From positions 60,823-124,822 of the forward strand of contig JAFAGA010000044.1 in assembly GCA_023423045.1 (NCBI GenBank): a stretch of DNA of 64,000 nt. Reading direction: 5' to 3'. Positions 43,942-52,105 of the stretch are shown piece after piece. Below the pieces are notes generated by a model. That model made no database searches. It saw only the letters and a list, made by a program, of their open reading frames with translations, and had not been told where the DNA came from. The position numbers and the translations under genes are program-made. Origin of the DNA: Bacillota bacterium. Lineage in GTDB: Bacteria > Bacillota > Clostridia > Lachnospirales > Lachnospiraceae. Within the stretch, counting starts at the first letter, position 1. Every line of letters starts with the position of its first letter.

Positions 43942-43973
43942 TCTTCTTTTCCAGAATGGTGGGATTTACCATC

Positions 43974-45830
43974 CTATACACCCATATAATTAATTAATTT
44001 ATCATAAATCTCATCCATTACCGATATTACTTTGGCAGAAAGATTATATGCATTCTGGTAGCGAACCAAATTCATAGCCTCTTCATCCACATCCACACCG
44101 GACACGGACAACCTCTGATTCGTGATTGTGCTCAGAAGATCCGTCTGGCTTTCCGAGAAGGTAACCGCTTTGTTCGTATCAATCCCTATCTCAGCAACCA
44201 GAGTCTGGAAGAAGCCGTCCGGCGCTCCCTGCTTGAAGAGCATCTTATCTTCCTTCAGCGCAATGAGCTTTTCCACGATATCATTGGCTTCATTACCGGC
44301 AGTAATATCTTCGGTGGTTGCCAAATAACTGGTATCCGTCATCAGCTTCTCGCTTATGGTGAAGTTTGCCGCTGTCATAAAATAATAAGAACCGTAAAAC
44401 GGCTGATCATCTGGAATCTCCTCGTAAAATCCACCTGTCCGGGAATTGAAGGTATCATAATCATAGTAGGCGCTGTCATCCGAATCTGCCAGGGGACCAA
44501 AGACATAATCCCTGCCGCTGATTTTACCCTTGGCAGTAAAGACATCCATCCCTGCATTACCCTTCATGTCCTCTCCGGTACGGTGAATATCATTGAAGGC
44601 CCGGGCAAAGGTTCTTACAAATTCATTCAGCTGCTGCATATAATACGGTATTCCCTTGTAATTGATACTGTCACCGATGGAGCCCTGTACTTCCACTGCA
44701 TCCACCACCACTGTATCTTCCAATTCAAAGGTATAGATAAAATTACCGCTGCCGGCGTCCTGCGTCACCTCAAAGCCTGAATATTTATAATCACGGTTGC
44801 CAACGGTTATGATTCCGGTCTCCGGGATATTCAGCTTCTCAACGGAATTAACATTGGTATCTATCATGGTAACAAAATTATCACCGGCCTCTGCGGAAGC
44901 GCTTCCCCGCAGATTGAACTGGTTGTTGCCGTCCCTTACCTCCAGCAGAGCTTGCAAAGTCCCGCCCAGAGAGGGACTTCTCATATCAAACTCCTGTCCG
45001 TTCTTCCAGAAAATATCATACAGGCCGTCCACATCGTTCTGATTAACCTTCTTCTCCCTGGGAACCACCTCCAAGAGATTATAATCCATTCCGTCCACCA
45101 GGGTAACACCGTTCAGCTTGACCACATAGCTGGTCACTCCAATTCCGGCCCCTACCTTCTTCTCTGTAACCGATATATCGGCTATCTCGGACAGCTCATC
45201 CTCCAATAGGGCCCTCTGATCTCTTAAATCATTGGCCATTCCTCCGGTAACCTCCAGCGTATTAATCTGCTTGGTCAGAGCCGCAATCTGCTGGGCACAG
45301 GAGTTAATCTGATCCACCTTGTTGCGGATTTCAAAGTTACATTCTTCCTGAATGCTATTCATATTCCCCGACAGGGAATTAAAATATTCAGCAAAGCTTT
45401 TTGCATAATTCACCACCTGAGTGCGGACATTCAGACTCGAAGGGTCCTTTGACAGCTCCTGAAGGCTGTTATACATGGAATTGAAGGTGGTCGTAAACCC
45501 TTCCAAGGTAATCTCGTTAAAATAGCTCTCAATTTCCTTCATATAATAAGCTTTGCCGGAATACTCGCCGTACATGGTATTGTTCTTCCAGTACTTGGAG
45601 TCATAATATTCCTCTCGCTTTTGAACTACGCCGGTTACACTGACTCCTGTGCCGGCCATTCCGTAAGTAGAATTCATCTTTAATGCCTTACCGGCCTGCT
45701 GCTCCATAACCTGTCTGGAGTAGCCTGCTGTCTCCGCATTGGATATATTGTGGGCAGTTGTGTCCAGCGCTGACTTATATGCATACAGGCCGGTCTGTCC
45801 TATATTTAAACCAAAAAATGTTGATGCCAT
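43974..45830 (-). CDS. flgK: Hook-associated protein FlgK (copy 1)
   Basis: 618 residues from the ATG following AATGGAGATTGATAGA. Starts MASTFFGLNIGQTGLYAYKS and has LDTTAHNISNAETAGYSRQ, the flagellar rod/hook N-terminal motif. The C-terminus has VSGVDVDEEAMNLVRYQNAY and NLSAKVISVMDEIYDKLINY, the matching Flg_bbr_C motif. It is the larger of two tandem FlgK-type genes; they are similar only in the terminal domains and in the DLRDQR segment. Confidence 0.93.
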   Translation of the reverse strand: MASTFFGLNIGQTGLYAYKSALDTTAHNISNAETAGYSRQVMEQQAGKALKMNSTYGMAGTGVSVTGVVQKREEYYDSKYWKNNTMYGEYSGKAYYMKEIESYFNEITLEGFTTTFNSMYNSLQELSKDPSSLNVRTQVVNYAKSFAEYFNSLSGNMNSIQEECNFEIRNKVDQINSCAQQIAALTKQINTLEVTGGMANDLRDQRALLEDELSEIADISVTEKKVGAGIGVTSYVVKLNGVTLVDGMDYNLLEVVPREKKVNQNDVDGLYDIFWKNGQEFDMRSPSLGGTLQALLEVRDGNNQFNLRGSASAEAGDNFVTMIDTNVNSVEKLNIPETGIITVGNRDYKYSGFEVTQDAGSGNFIYTFELEDTVVVDAVEVQGSIGDSINYKGIPYYMQQLNEFVRTFARAFNDIHRTGEDMKGNAGMDVFTAKGKISGRDYVFGPLADSDDSAYYDYDTFNSRTGGFYEEIPDDQPFYGSYYFMTAANFTISEKLMTDTSYLATTEDITAGNEANDIVEKLIALKEDKMLFKQGAPDGFFQTLVAEIGIDTNKAVTFSESQTDLLSTITNQRLSVSGVDVDEEAMNLVRYQNAYNLSAKVISVMDEIYDKLINYMGV

Positions 45831-45955
45831 TCTATCAATCTCCATTCTGCCGCTGCCCTGCGAATTTGAGCCGCCGCTTTTCTGCCGTACAAAACCTGAA
45901 AGAGGTTCAAAAAGAATTTCCAATGGAATTCATTTTGAAGTTCTATCCGTGATCC

Positions 45956-45980
45956 GTGTGAAGACGCTTTTTCTTCACAC
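45956..45980 (-). repeat. 8-bp hairpin between the two flgK genes
   Basis: GTGTGAAG and CTTCACAC enclose a 9-base loop. It is just past the stop of the upstream flgK copy. No T-run on the minus strand, so its role is unclear. Confidence 0.4.
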
Positions 45981-45986
45981 TGCCTC

Positions 45987-47720
45987 TTAGAACAGCCTCA
46001 TAATAATGTGCTCCAGCATCTCGCTTACCACATTGACATATCTTGCCGATGCATTATAGGCATGCTGGTATTTAATCAGATTGGTCAGCTCCTCATCAGA
46101 GGATACGCCGGTCACTTCCATCCGCTGGTTGTTGATGCTATCCGCCATGGCCGCCTGATTTGAGCTTATGGTATCCAGCTGCTCTCCCCGGTTGGCAATC
46201 TCCGAGACAAAGGCGGTATAATAATCGCTGAAGTTATATTCTGTCAGACTGTTAGGCGATAAGGTGGAGAAAGCACTCTGCCACTGTTCAATCAGCTTTT
46301 GCGCGGTCTTAATATCAAAATCTCCGGATCCTGTGTTGCTGGACAGAGGAAGCAGGGAATAATTCTGCATGATTGCCGGATTCACCTCAATCTCTCCCAG
46401 AGTAAACATGGAGTAATTATCTGCCGGATCCTCTTCCAGATATATTCTTGTCAAGACAGCATCGTAGGTTCCGTCCTCCTGCAGGAAGGTTACCAGCTCT
46501 TCCTCTCCGTACCGGGGCATCGACTTTCTTACAAATAAGGCTTCTCCCATGGTTTTATTGCCATCCATACCTACCGGAGCATTGTCCACATCCAGTATTT
46601 TAACAACGGACCCGTCGGAAAGGGTAACTTGCTTGTTGGGAGACAGAATATCATTAATTGTTGTTACAATGCCATGGATCAGTTGATCAAACTGTGCCTG
46701 TGTCGACATGATGACAGAGGAGTTGATGGAATTATTATAATCAATGATCGCCATATTATATAACCCCTCGGTTGCATAATCTGCTCTTTTGGGAATATCC
46801 GTATAATTTGCCTGTTTATCGCCTCTTGCCGTCAACAGCCCCTTCAGGGAACCGATATCCGTATTATCCTTTGATGAAGCTGCGCGGTCCAGATTAAATA
46901 CATCCGTATCGCCAAAGGCGGTCCATACCGGCTTCAGCATCTTGCTGCCTTCGCTCACCTTTACCGTACCCATTTTAAAGGCCATATCCTCCGTAACAAA
47001 AGGAACACCCTCCACATTCACCGTCACGACGGAGTTGGGATCTTCTTTATAGGTGATGCGAACCATTTTTCCCAGCTCATCCAGGAGATTGTTACGCTGA
47101 TCCCGAAGGTCGTTGGCTTTTTCTACTCCTGTACTTTCATACTGACGGATCTTCAGGTTCAGCCCCTTAATCTCTTCGCCGATCTGATTAATACGCTCCA
47201 CCTGGTCCAAAATCCGGGTGTTCAGGTTCACTTGATAATCATTCAGCTGTTTTGAGATATTTTCCGCCCGTTCAATGAAGGTGACCGCGGTCTGAATCAA
47301 AGAAGCCCTCGTAACCACACTGTCCGGTTCCTTGGCAAGCTCCTGTAGCGAAACCCACAAGTCCTTCATGGTATTCTGAAAAGCCTCGCCCTCCATCTCG
47401 CCAAAAAGGCCCTCAACCTCTTCTACCGCATTATACTGCGCCCGATAGAAGGCTTCTCTTCCTATTTCCTGACGATAGGACTGATCCAGGAAAATGTCCC
47501 GAACCTGCTTCACCATAGCGAAGTTGGAGCCAAGTCCCTTCATCATCGGGGAGATGTAAGATTCCCCCAGTTTTGTATAATTAAAATCGGTCAGTACCGC
47601 CTGCTGCCTTACATAGCCTGTCGTATCCACATTGGCTAAGTTATGTGCAGTAACATTCAAAGATGCCTGACTGACATTCAGGCCTGACACACCGATATAT
47701 AAGCCGCTCATTGAGCCCAT
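45987..47720 (-). CDS. flgK: Hook-associated protein FlgK (copy 2)
   Basis: 577 residues. N-terminal LYIGVSGLNVSQASLNVTAH and NLANVDTTGYVRQQ are the flagellar hook-protein signature. The C-terminus has MEVTGVSSDEELTNLIKYQH and ARYVNVVSEMLEHIIMRLF. GAGGTG precedes the ATG. Like copy 1 it has an KANDLRDQRNNLLDELG segment. It directly follows flgN. Two FlgK paralogs in tandem may form distinct layers of the hook-filament junction. Confidence 0.92.
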   Translation of the reverse strand: MGSMSGLYIGVSGLNVSQASLNVTAHNLANVDTTGYVRQQAVLTDFNYTKLGESYISPMMKGLGSNFAMVKQVRDIFLDQSYRQEIGREAFYRAQYNAVEEVEGLFGEMEGEAFQNTMKDLWVSLQELAKEPDSVVTRASLIQTAVTFIERAENISKQLNDYQVNLNTRILDQVERINQIGEEIKGLNLKIRQYESTGVEKANDLRDQRNNLLDELGKMVRITYKEDPNSVVTVNVEGVPFVTEDMAFKMGTVKVSEGSKMLKPVWTAFGDTDVFNLDRAASSKDNTDIGSLKGLLTARGDKQANYTDIPKRADYATEGLYNMAIIDYNNSINSSVIMSTQAQFDQLIHGIVTTINDILSPNKQVTLSDGSVVKILDVDNAPVGMDGNKTMGEALFVRKSMPRYGEEELVTFLQEDGTYDAVLTRIYLEEDPADNYSMFTLGEIEVNPAIMQNYSLLPLSSNTGSGDFDIKTAQKLIEQWQSAFSTLSPNSLTEYNFSDYYTAFVSEIANRGEQLDTISSNQAAMADSINNQRMEVTGVSSDEELTNLIKYQHAYNASARYVNVVSEMLEHIIMRLF

Positions 47721-47740
47721 GAACTACACCTCACCATCTC

Positions 47741-48271
47741 TTACTGCTTCGCATCGAACATCCCTGTTCCTGAAGCGGGAGCATCATACTGATTTGCTGC
47801 ACTATAGCTTGCTCCCTTTGTGTAAGTATTGTTCCCCGGCGACATCCTTGTGCTTTGAATAAAATTCATATTGAATTCTATCATTTCTAGGGATTGATTT
47901 ATTAATGACGTATTCCGATCGTTGATTTCGACTAACCTTTGAATTGTAACCTTTAGATTATCATGTATGATAGAAAGAGCCTGCTGCTCTTTGGGTTGTT
48001 TTTCTAATAAACCGATTAGGGTTTTCAGGGTAAAATCTCCGGTTTTCCGGTTAATGACCGTCCGGATATTATCCATGATCTGCTCCCGCTTTCGCTCCAG
48101 CGTATTAATTGAACCGACTGCAGCCTGCTCTCTGGCGGTAATCTCCTGCAGGGAAGACAGGTCGTTCTTCACGATGACCCGGGTCTTCTCTTCTGCAATC
48201 GGTATTAATCTCTGGTATATATCGCATTCCTCTTCCAGAATGCTTATTAACTCATCAATTAAGCTTGCCAC
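47741..48271 (-). CDS. flgN: FlgN-type chaperone for hook-associated proteins
   Basis: 176 residues from a GTG preceded by AAGAAGG. The FlgN family pattern is clear: LIDELISILEEECDIYQRLI, then LSSLQEITAREQAAVGSI and LVEINDRNTSLINQSLEMIE. It escorts FlgK and FlgL to the export apparatus. It lies between flgM and flgK. Confidence 0.88.
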   Translation of the reverse strand: MASLIDELISILEEECDIYQRLIPIAEEKTRVIVKNDLSSLQEITAREQAAVGSINTLERKREQIMDNIRTVINRKTGDFTLKTLIGLLEKQPKEQQALSIIHDNLKVTIQRLVEINDRNTSLINQSLEMIEFNMNFIQSTRMSPGNNTYTKGASYSAANQYDAPASGTGMFDAKQ

Positions 48272-48298
48272 CGCTAACCTTCTTTCCCATGTACTTTT

Positions 48299-48574
48299 TT
48301 AGATATTCTTGAAGTATTCCTCTACCAGCTTATCTGCCACAGCATCCATGCTCACCTCATAAGTCCCGGCCTCCATACGCTGTTTTATCTCATTCACTTT
48401 ATCTTCCCGGACATCGGCGGTATGTGCGATGGCCTGCTTTGCTATCTGGTAATCCTTTCCTGCCTGGGAGATCTCCAGCGTGTCACTAAAACCGGCTCTT
48501 TTTGATTTTGCCGTTTCCTTAATGTTATTTGCCTTATATAGCTGGCTCACCTTATTAAATGCATCAATTCTCAT
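48299..48574 (-). CDS. flgM: Anti-sigma-28 factor FlgM
   Basis: 91 residues from the ATG after AGGTGG. It has MRIDAFNKVSQLYKANN, the SDTLEISQAGKDYQIAKQAI helix and VREDKVNEIKQRMEAGTYEV near the C-terminus, the standard FlgM signature. It holds the motility sigma factor inactive until the hook is complete. A sigma-28-type promoter precedes it, giving the usual feedback loop. Confidence 0.92.
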   Translation of the reverse strand: MRIDAFNKVSQLYKANNIKETAKSKRAGFSDTLEISQAGKDYQIAKQAIAHTADVREDKVNEIKQRMEAGTYEVSMDAVADKLVEEYFKNI

Positions 48575-48622
48575 TTCATTCACCACCTGTCTTCAAACGG
48601 ATTTCCTTACTCTATAACATAT

Positions 48623-48649
48623 TTATCGGTAGTTTTAGTATTTTCATTA
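48623..48649 (-). promoter_or_regulatory. Sigma-28-type promoter of flgM-flgN-flgK-flgK-flgL
   Basis: Minus strand: TAAT, 15-base spacer, ACCGATAA; one mismatch in the -35 and one in the -10. It is ~50 bases before the flgM start. Confidence 0.7.
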
Positions 48650-48908
48650 GAGCGTTTTATAAATTTGTTACCACAACTTAACTTCAAATTACTCCTGTCT
48701 GCGACATAATAAGCTCCATTTTGTCCAAATACTGCGGCTTCAGGCATGATAACCCGGCAAAGACTGCGCCTGAGGCAGCTGTACGCTGTCATCCAATTTT
48801 CGAAACCTGCCTCCATGAACAGAGAAAGTGCCTTGGCACATTCTCGCGACGAGCGCGGTCGGCCCAGCCGACATAATACTCTGCGCATTTATGCGCATGC
48901 GTGCAGAG

Positions 48909-48968
48909 TGCGCACCCTGCACGGAGGGCTTTTTAATTCATAGAACGCAATTTCCTGCAAACTAAAAA
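48909..48968 (+). repeat. Intergenic repeat, copy C (TGCGCACCCTGC + hairpin)
   Basis: Conserved TGCGCACCCTGCACGGAG (48909-48926) is followed by a partly decayed hairpin: arm 48930-48941 and arm 48957-48968 around the conserved loop AGAACGCAATTTCCT. Family members at 49033, 51967 and 53503 share the box and loop but not the arm sequence. Confidence 0.6.
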
Positions 48969-48987
48969 AGAGTCCGTTTGCGGACTC
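48964..48987 (-). terminator. Strong intrinsic terminator
   Basis: GAGTCCG and CGGACTC (48970-48976, 48981-48987) enclose TTTG. On the minus strand the stem is followed by six T's (48964-48969 as A's). It stops transcription arriving from the permease side before flgM. A related hairpin occurs at 53438-53455. Confidence 0.85.
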
Positions 48988-49032
48988 TTGCGCTGCCGCA
49001 CAGTTATCCCTAGACAGCATCTCTGTGCGGCA

Positions 49033-49088
49033 TGCGCATCCTGCGGAACATTATTATCGTATAGGGCAACTTCCCCATACGATAATAA
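49033..49088 (+). repeat. Intergenic repeat, copy A
   Basis: Box TGCGCATCCTGC (49033-49044), then a perfect 12-bp hairpin TTATTATCGTAT (49051-49062) with 49077-49088 around the loop AGGGCAACTTCCCC. The loop pattern GCAAYTTYC recurs in the other copies while the arms differ. Confidence 0.65.
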
Positions 49089-49094
49089 AGAGCA

Positions 49095-49139
49095 TTCCTG
49101 TCTTCCTTCGTCAAATACAGCACGAAAGAAAGACAGGAA
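49095..49139 (-). terminator. Long stem-loop 3' of the permease gene
   Basis: Arms 49095-49111 and 49122-49139 pair over 17 positions with one bulge and a mismatch (TTCCTGTCTT core). It lies ~35 bases past the permease stop and is followed on the minus strand by TGCTCTTTATT, a modest U-rich tail. Probable terminator. Confidence 0.65.
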
Positions 49140-49173
49140 CACTCCGGACTATTACATTCTATTTTTTATTAAA

Positions 49174-50442
49174 TCAACTCCAGATAAGCCAGGTCAAAAT
49201 ATAACCTGTTACTACTGCCGACAGAGTAAACGGCACGCTGATCTTCATAAAAGTCGGCGCACTGACCTCGTACCCCTCCTTGCGAAGGATTCCCAGACCG
49301 GTGATATTGGCCGAGGCACCGATAGGAGTAATGTTTCCTCCCAGAGTCGCTCCGATTAATAATCCGAAGAACAAAAGATTCGGTTCGATGCCAAGGAGGC
49401 TGGAGATCTGGGCCGTTACAGGAAGCATGGTCGCAACATAGGGTATGTTGTCAATAAAGGCCGAGAATAAAACGGAAGCCCACACAATCAGGGTATAGAT
49501 CAGAAATACATTATCCTTACTTACGCTGACGAACAACTGGCTGATATCATTCACCAGCCCCACTTCGGTAATTCCGCCGATTACAATAAACAGACCGGTC
49601 AAAAGCAATATGGTATCAAAATCAATGCTCTTGAGGGCTTCCAGCAGAGCCGAGCGATCCTTAGTGATAATCAGCTTGCGGATCAGGCCAATAGCAAACA
49701 TGGTCATACATATAATACCATTAGTAATCGCCGGCTTCTTCTCAACAAAGGAAGCAATAATCAGCAGAACCACAATACCCACCAGAAGAACGGAAGGCAC
49801 CTTGTCCTCCACTACGGTCCGCTCCATCGAGCTGATTCCCTGCTTTTCCCGCCGAAACAACCATACCAGTACAAAGGTTGCAACAATCGCTCCCAATTCT
49901 ACTACCCAGAAGATACTGATTCTGCCTCCGGTAAAGAAGAAGTCCAAAAAGTTCAGATCTGCATATCCCCCAAGAAGAATCGAGGTAGTATCTCCCACCA
50001 GCGTTGCGGCTCCCTGGAGATTCGAGGAGATTGCGATAGCAATTACGCTGGGCACAGGTGATATCTTTAATTTTTTGGCAATGGTAAGCGCAACCGGCGC
50101 TACCATAAGCACCGTGGCCACATTATCCACAAATGCGGATATAACGCCTGCAAACAGGGCCAGAGAGATAATTGCCCATTTTACGTTCGGCGTCCTCTCA
50201 ATAATATAATCCGCCAGCAGGGATGGCATCTTGGATTCTATGAACAATCCCACAACTCCCATCGTACCCGCAATCATCATGATTACGTTCCAATCCACCG
50301 CTGATATAATCTCACCAGCCGGCAGTATCCCAAGAATTACAAAAATTGCAGCTGCTGTCAGTGCAATATAAGCCCTGACTTTGGAAAAGGCCAGCAGTGA
50401 AATGTAGGTAAGTGCAAATATTACAATTGCTGTCGTCTTCAT
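49174..50442 (-). CDS. ArsB/NhaD-type ion permease (SLC13/IT superfamily)
   Basis: 422 residues from the ATG five bases after GGAGG. About ten to twelve hydrophobic segments are visible. The two symmetrical halves each carry a membrane re-entrant motif: SAFVDNVATVLMVAPVAL in the first and SAFIDNIPYVATMLPVTA in the second, followed by ISSNLQGAATLVGD and GATLGGNITPIGASANITG. This is the pattern of the ion transporter superfamily, which includes arsenite pumps, Na+/H+ antiporters and dicarboxylate carriers. The substrate cannot be told from sequence. It has a good promoter and a structured leader. Confidence 0.82.
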   Translation of the reverse strand: MKTTAIVIFALTYISLLAFSKVRAYIALTAAAIFVILGILPAGEIISAVDWNVIMMIAGTMGVVGLFIESKMPSLLADYIIERTPNVKWAIISLALFAGVISAFVDNVATVLMVAPVALTIAKKLKISPVPSVIAIAISSNLQGAATLVGDTTSILLGGYADLNFLDFFFTGGRISIFWVVELGAIVATFVLVWLFRREKQGISSMERTVVEDKVPSVLLVGIVVLLIIASFVEKKPAITNGIICMTMFAIGLIRKLIITKDRSALLEALKSIDFDTILLLTGLFIVIGGITEVGLVNDISQLFVSVSKDNVFLIYTLIVWASVLFSAFIDNIPYVATMLPVTAQISSLLGIEPNLLFFGLLIGATLGGNITPIGASANITGLGILRKEGYEVSAPTFMKISVPFTLSAVVTGYILTWLIWS

Positions 50443-50490
50443 TAGTCCCTCCGTAAAAAAGTCGTGTTTTATACTTATATGCGCAATATA

Positions 50491-50572
50491 AGAGCTGCCG
50501 CATCCGATGTACATGACAGAAGGAAATCCTCTGCCAATCATACCCCGTCATTGTATATGCCGCGACAGCTCT
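50491..50572 (-). ncRNA. Structured mRNA leader, candidate cis-regulatory RNA
   Basis: On the minus strand AGAGCTGTCGC and GCGGCAGCTCT (50562-50572 and 50491-50501) form an 11-bp closing stem with one G-U pair. Inside is a hairpin (50514-50536, TGGCAGAGGA with TCCTTCTGTCA) and a purine-rich internal strand AATGACGGGGTATGAT. A second hairpin CTTATAT/ATATAAG (50474-50492) overlaps the closing stem by two bases, and the ribosome site lies 20-25 bases further on. I do not recognise the known riboswitch classes. Confidence 0.55.
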
Positions 50573-50586
50573 GCACAATCTACTGT

Positions 50587-50615
50587 ATTGTAATAAATTC
50601 ATTAAAGATAGTCAA
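50587..50615 (-). promoter_or_regulatory. Sigma-A promoter of the permease
   Basis: Minus strand: TTGACT, 17-base spacer, TACAAT, near consensus. Transcription would begin close to 50580, just before the structured leader. Confidence 0.75.
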
Positions 50616-50688
50616 GCATTTGTTAAATCCCAGCCCTCTGCATCGGCAGAAAGCATCGCAGTCGATATCGGATTCAACCTTTGTGTTC

Positions 50689-51939
50689 CTATCCGATCTG
50701 CTTCTTCAGCAGCTTGATCGCCCTCTGAAGCTGATTATCCTTGTCAATCGGTATAATCACTTCCTTCTGCATCGCTTCATCCAGTTCAATCTTTACATCC
50801 GGGGTGATACCCGTCTTATGGATGTTGCGCCCCTTGGGGGTAAAATACTTGGAGATTGTAAGCTTAACAGCAGTTCCGTCCGATAGCGGAATTACCTTCT
50901 GCACAATACCCTTGCCAAAGCTGGTAGTTCCCACAATAGTCGCCGCCTTATAATCCTGCAGCGTCCCTGCAAAAATCTCAGAGGCACTGGCACTGTTGCC
51001 GTTAATCAGCACCGCCATAGGCACCTTCACCTTAGCATTATCCTCGGCAAACTCCTCGACGCGATTCTTATATTTATCCTCGGTATACACCAGAAGCTCC
51101 GGAGGCAGAATACGGTCCAGTATCTTTACAACTGAATCCAGCAGACCTCCCGGATTATTGCGCACATCCACAATAAGCCCTTTCATTCCCTTGGCCTCCA
51201 GCGCATCCACAGCCGCATCGAACTGGCTGACTGTAATTTCATCAAATTCCGATATAACAATATATCCAATCTTGCCCGAGAGCATCTGGGACTCGATCGT
51301 GGGCACTTCAATCTGATTACGGGTTATGGTGAAATCAATGGGATCCGCTTCACCCTCACGCATCACGCTTACCTTAACCTTCGTGCCTTCCTTGCCCTTC
51401 ATCCTGCTTACCACCTCGGACAGATCCTCGCCGGTCACTTCGCGTCCGTCCACCTTGTACAGGATATCCCCCGGCTTCATTCCCGCCTTATAGGCAGGCC
51501 CGGTAGCAAAGGGCTTTACTATGGTTATAATACCGGTCTTGGCATCCTGACTTACCGTCGCTCCAATTCCGCAATATTTTCCGGAGGAGCTTTCCATCAG
51601 GGTAGTGTATTCCGCAGCCGTATAATAAGTGGAATAAGGATCCTTCAGACTGCTGATGAATCCCTTATAGATCCCATCTGCAAAGGATACTTCTCCCACA
51701 TCCTCAAGATAGTAATTCTCTACCAACAGCTGCAAAAAGGCTAATTTATCAACAATCTCATCATAATCGGCTGCCTTTGCCGCTTCTGTCCCAGCCTCCT
51801 GCTCTTTTGCCTCGCTGGATTCGATCCGATGTAAATCGGGCGTTTGATCAGAGAAAATCAAAGCTGCTCCCAGAACAACTACAAGAAGAAGGGCGCTTCC
51901 TAATCCGGTAAGCATCCCGGCCAGAAAATTTTTCTTCAT
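50689..51939 (-). CDS. ctpA: C-terminal processing protease (CtpA family, S41)
   Basis: 416 residues from the ATG preceded by GAGGG. One N-terminal membrane anchor (LTGLGSALLLVVVLGAALI). A PDZ domain covers ~110-195 (YCGIGATVSQDAKTG, AYKAGMKPGDILYKVDG). The peptidase domain has VDVRNNPGGLLD, the catalytic serine in NGNSASASEIFAG and the lysine in GTTSFGKGIVQ. A C-terminal peptidoglycan-type tail is absent. It acts outside the membrane on protein C-termini. No clear link to neighbours. Confidence 0.93.
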   Translation of the reverse strand: MKKNFLAGMLTGLGSALLLVVVLGAALIFSDQTPDLHRIESSEAKEQEAGTEAAKAADYDEIVDKLAFLQLLVENYYLEDVGEVSFADGIYKGFISSLKDPYSTYYTAAEYTTLMESSSGKYCGIGATVSQDAKTGIITIVKPFATGPAYKAGMKPGDILYKVDGREVTGEDLSEVVSRMKGKEGTKVKVSVMREGEADPIDFTITRNQIEVPTIESQMLSGKIGYIVISEFDEITVSQFDAAVDALEAKGMKGLIVDVRNNPGGLLDSVVKILDRILPPELLVYTEDKYKNRVEEFAEDNAKVKVPMAVLINGNSASASEIFAGTLQDYKAATIVGTTSFGKGIVQKVIPLSDGTAVKLTISKYFTPKGRNIHKTGITPDVKIELDEAMQKEVIIPIDKDNQLQRAIKLLKKQIG

Positions 51940-51966
51940 TATTACCCTCATTTCTGCGCTGCCTTT

Positions 51967-52061
51967 TGCGCACCCTAAGTTTATGGATGCGGCGCAGACA
52001 CAAACTTGTTGAGTGAAACTTAGATTTCATAGACTGCACTTTCTGCTGTCTTAGAAAATCT
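51967..52061 (+). repeat. Intergenic repeat, copy D
   Basis: Box TGCGCACCCT (51967-51976), then after 45 bases a hairpin AGATTTCATAGAC (52022-52034) with GTCTTAGAAAATCT (52048-52061) around the loop TGCACTTTCTGCT. The loop agrees with the other copies; the arms are different but still pair. Confidence 0.5.
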
Positions 52062-52105
52062 TTTCACTCTCACCTCCATGATGGCGCTTTACGCCACCCG
52101 TTGCT

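Larger units (their letters stand above)
48650..49173. other. Gene-free interval packed with hairpins and repeats
   Basis: Besides the listed repeat copies and terminators, this interval contains a further palindrome TGCCGCACAG/CTGTGCGGCA (in 48993-49032) and a GTCGGC/GCCGAC hairpin near 48858-48872. Short frames in it have no family resemblance. I see no gene. Confidence 0.6.

Noticed and set aside
48909..49139. CRISPR array
   Set aside because: Repeats are few, unequal in length and carry palindromic arms of different sequence; no regular spacers and no cas genes.
49610..50209. 199-codon plus-strand frame opposite the permease
   Set aside because: Antisense shadow of a conserved membrane protein, no ribosome site or family similarity.
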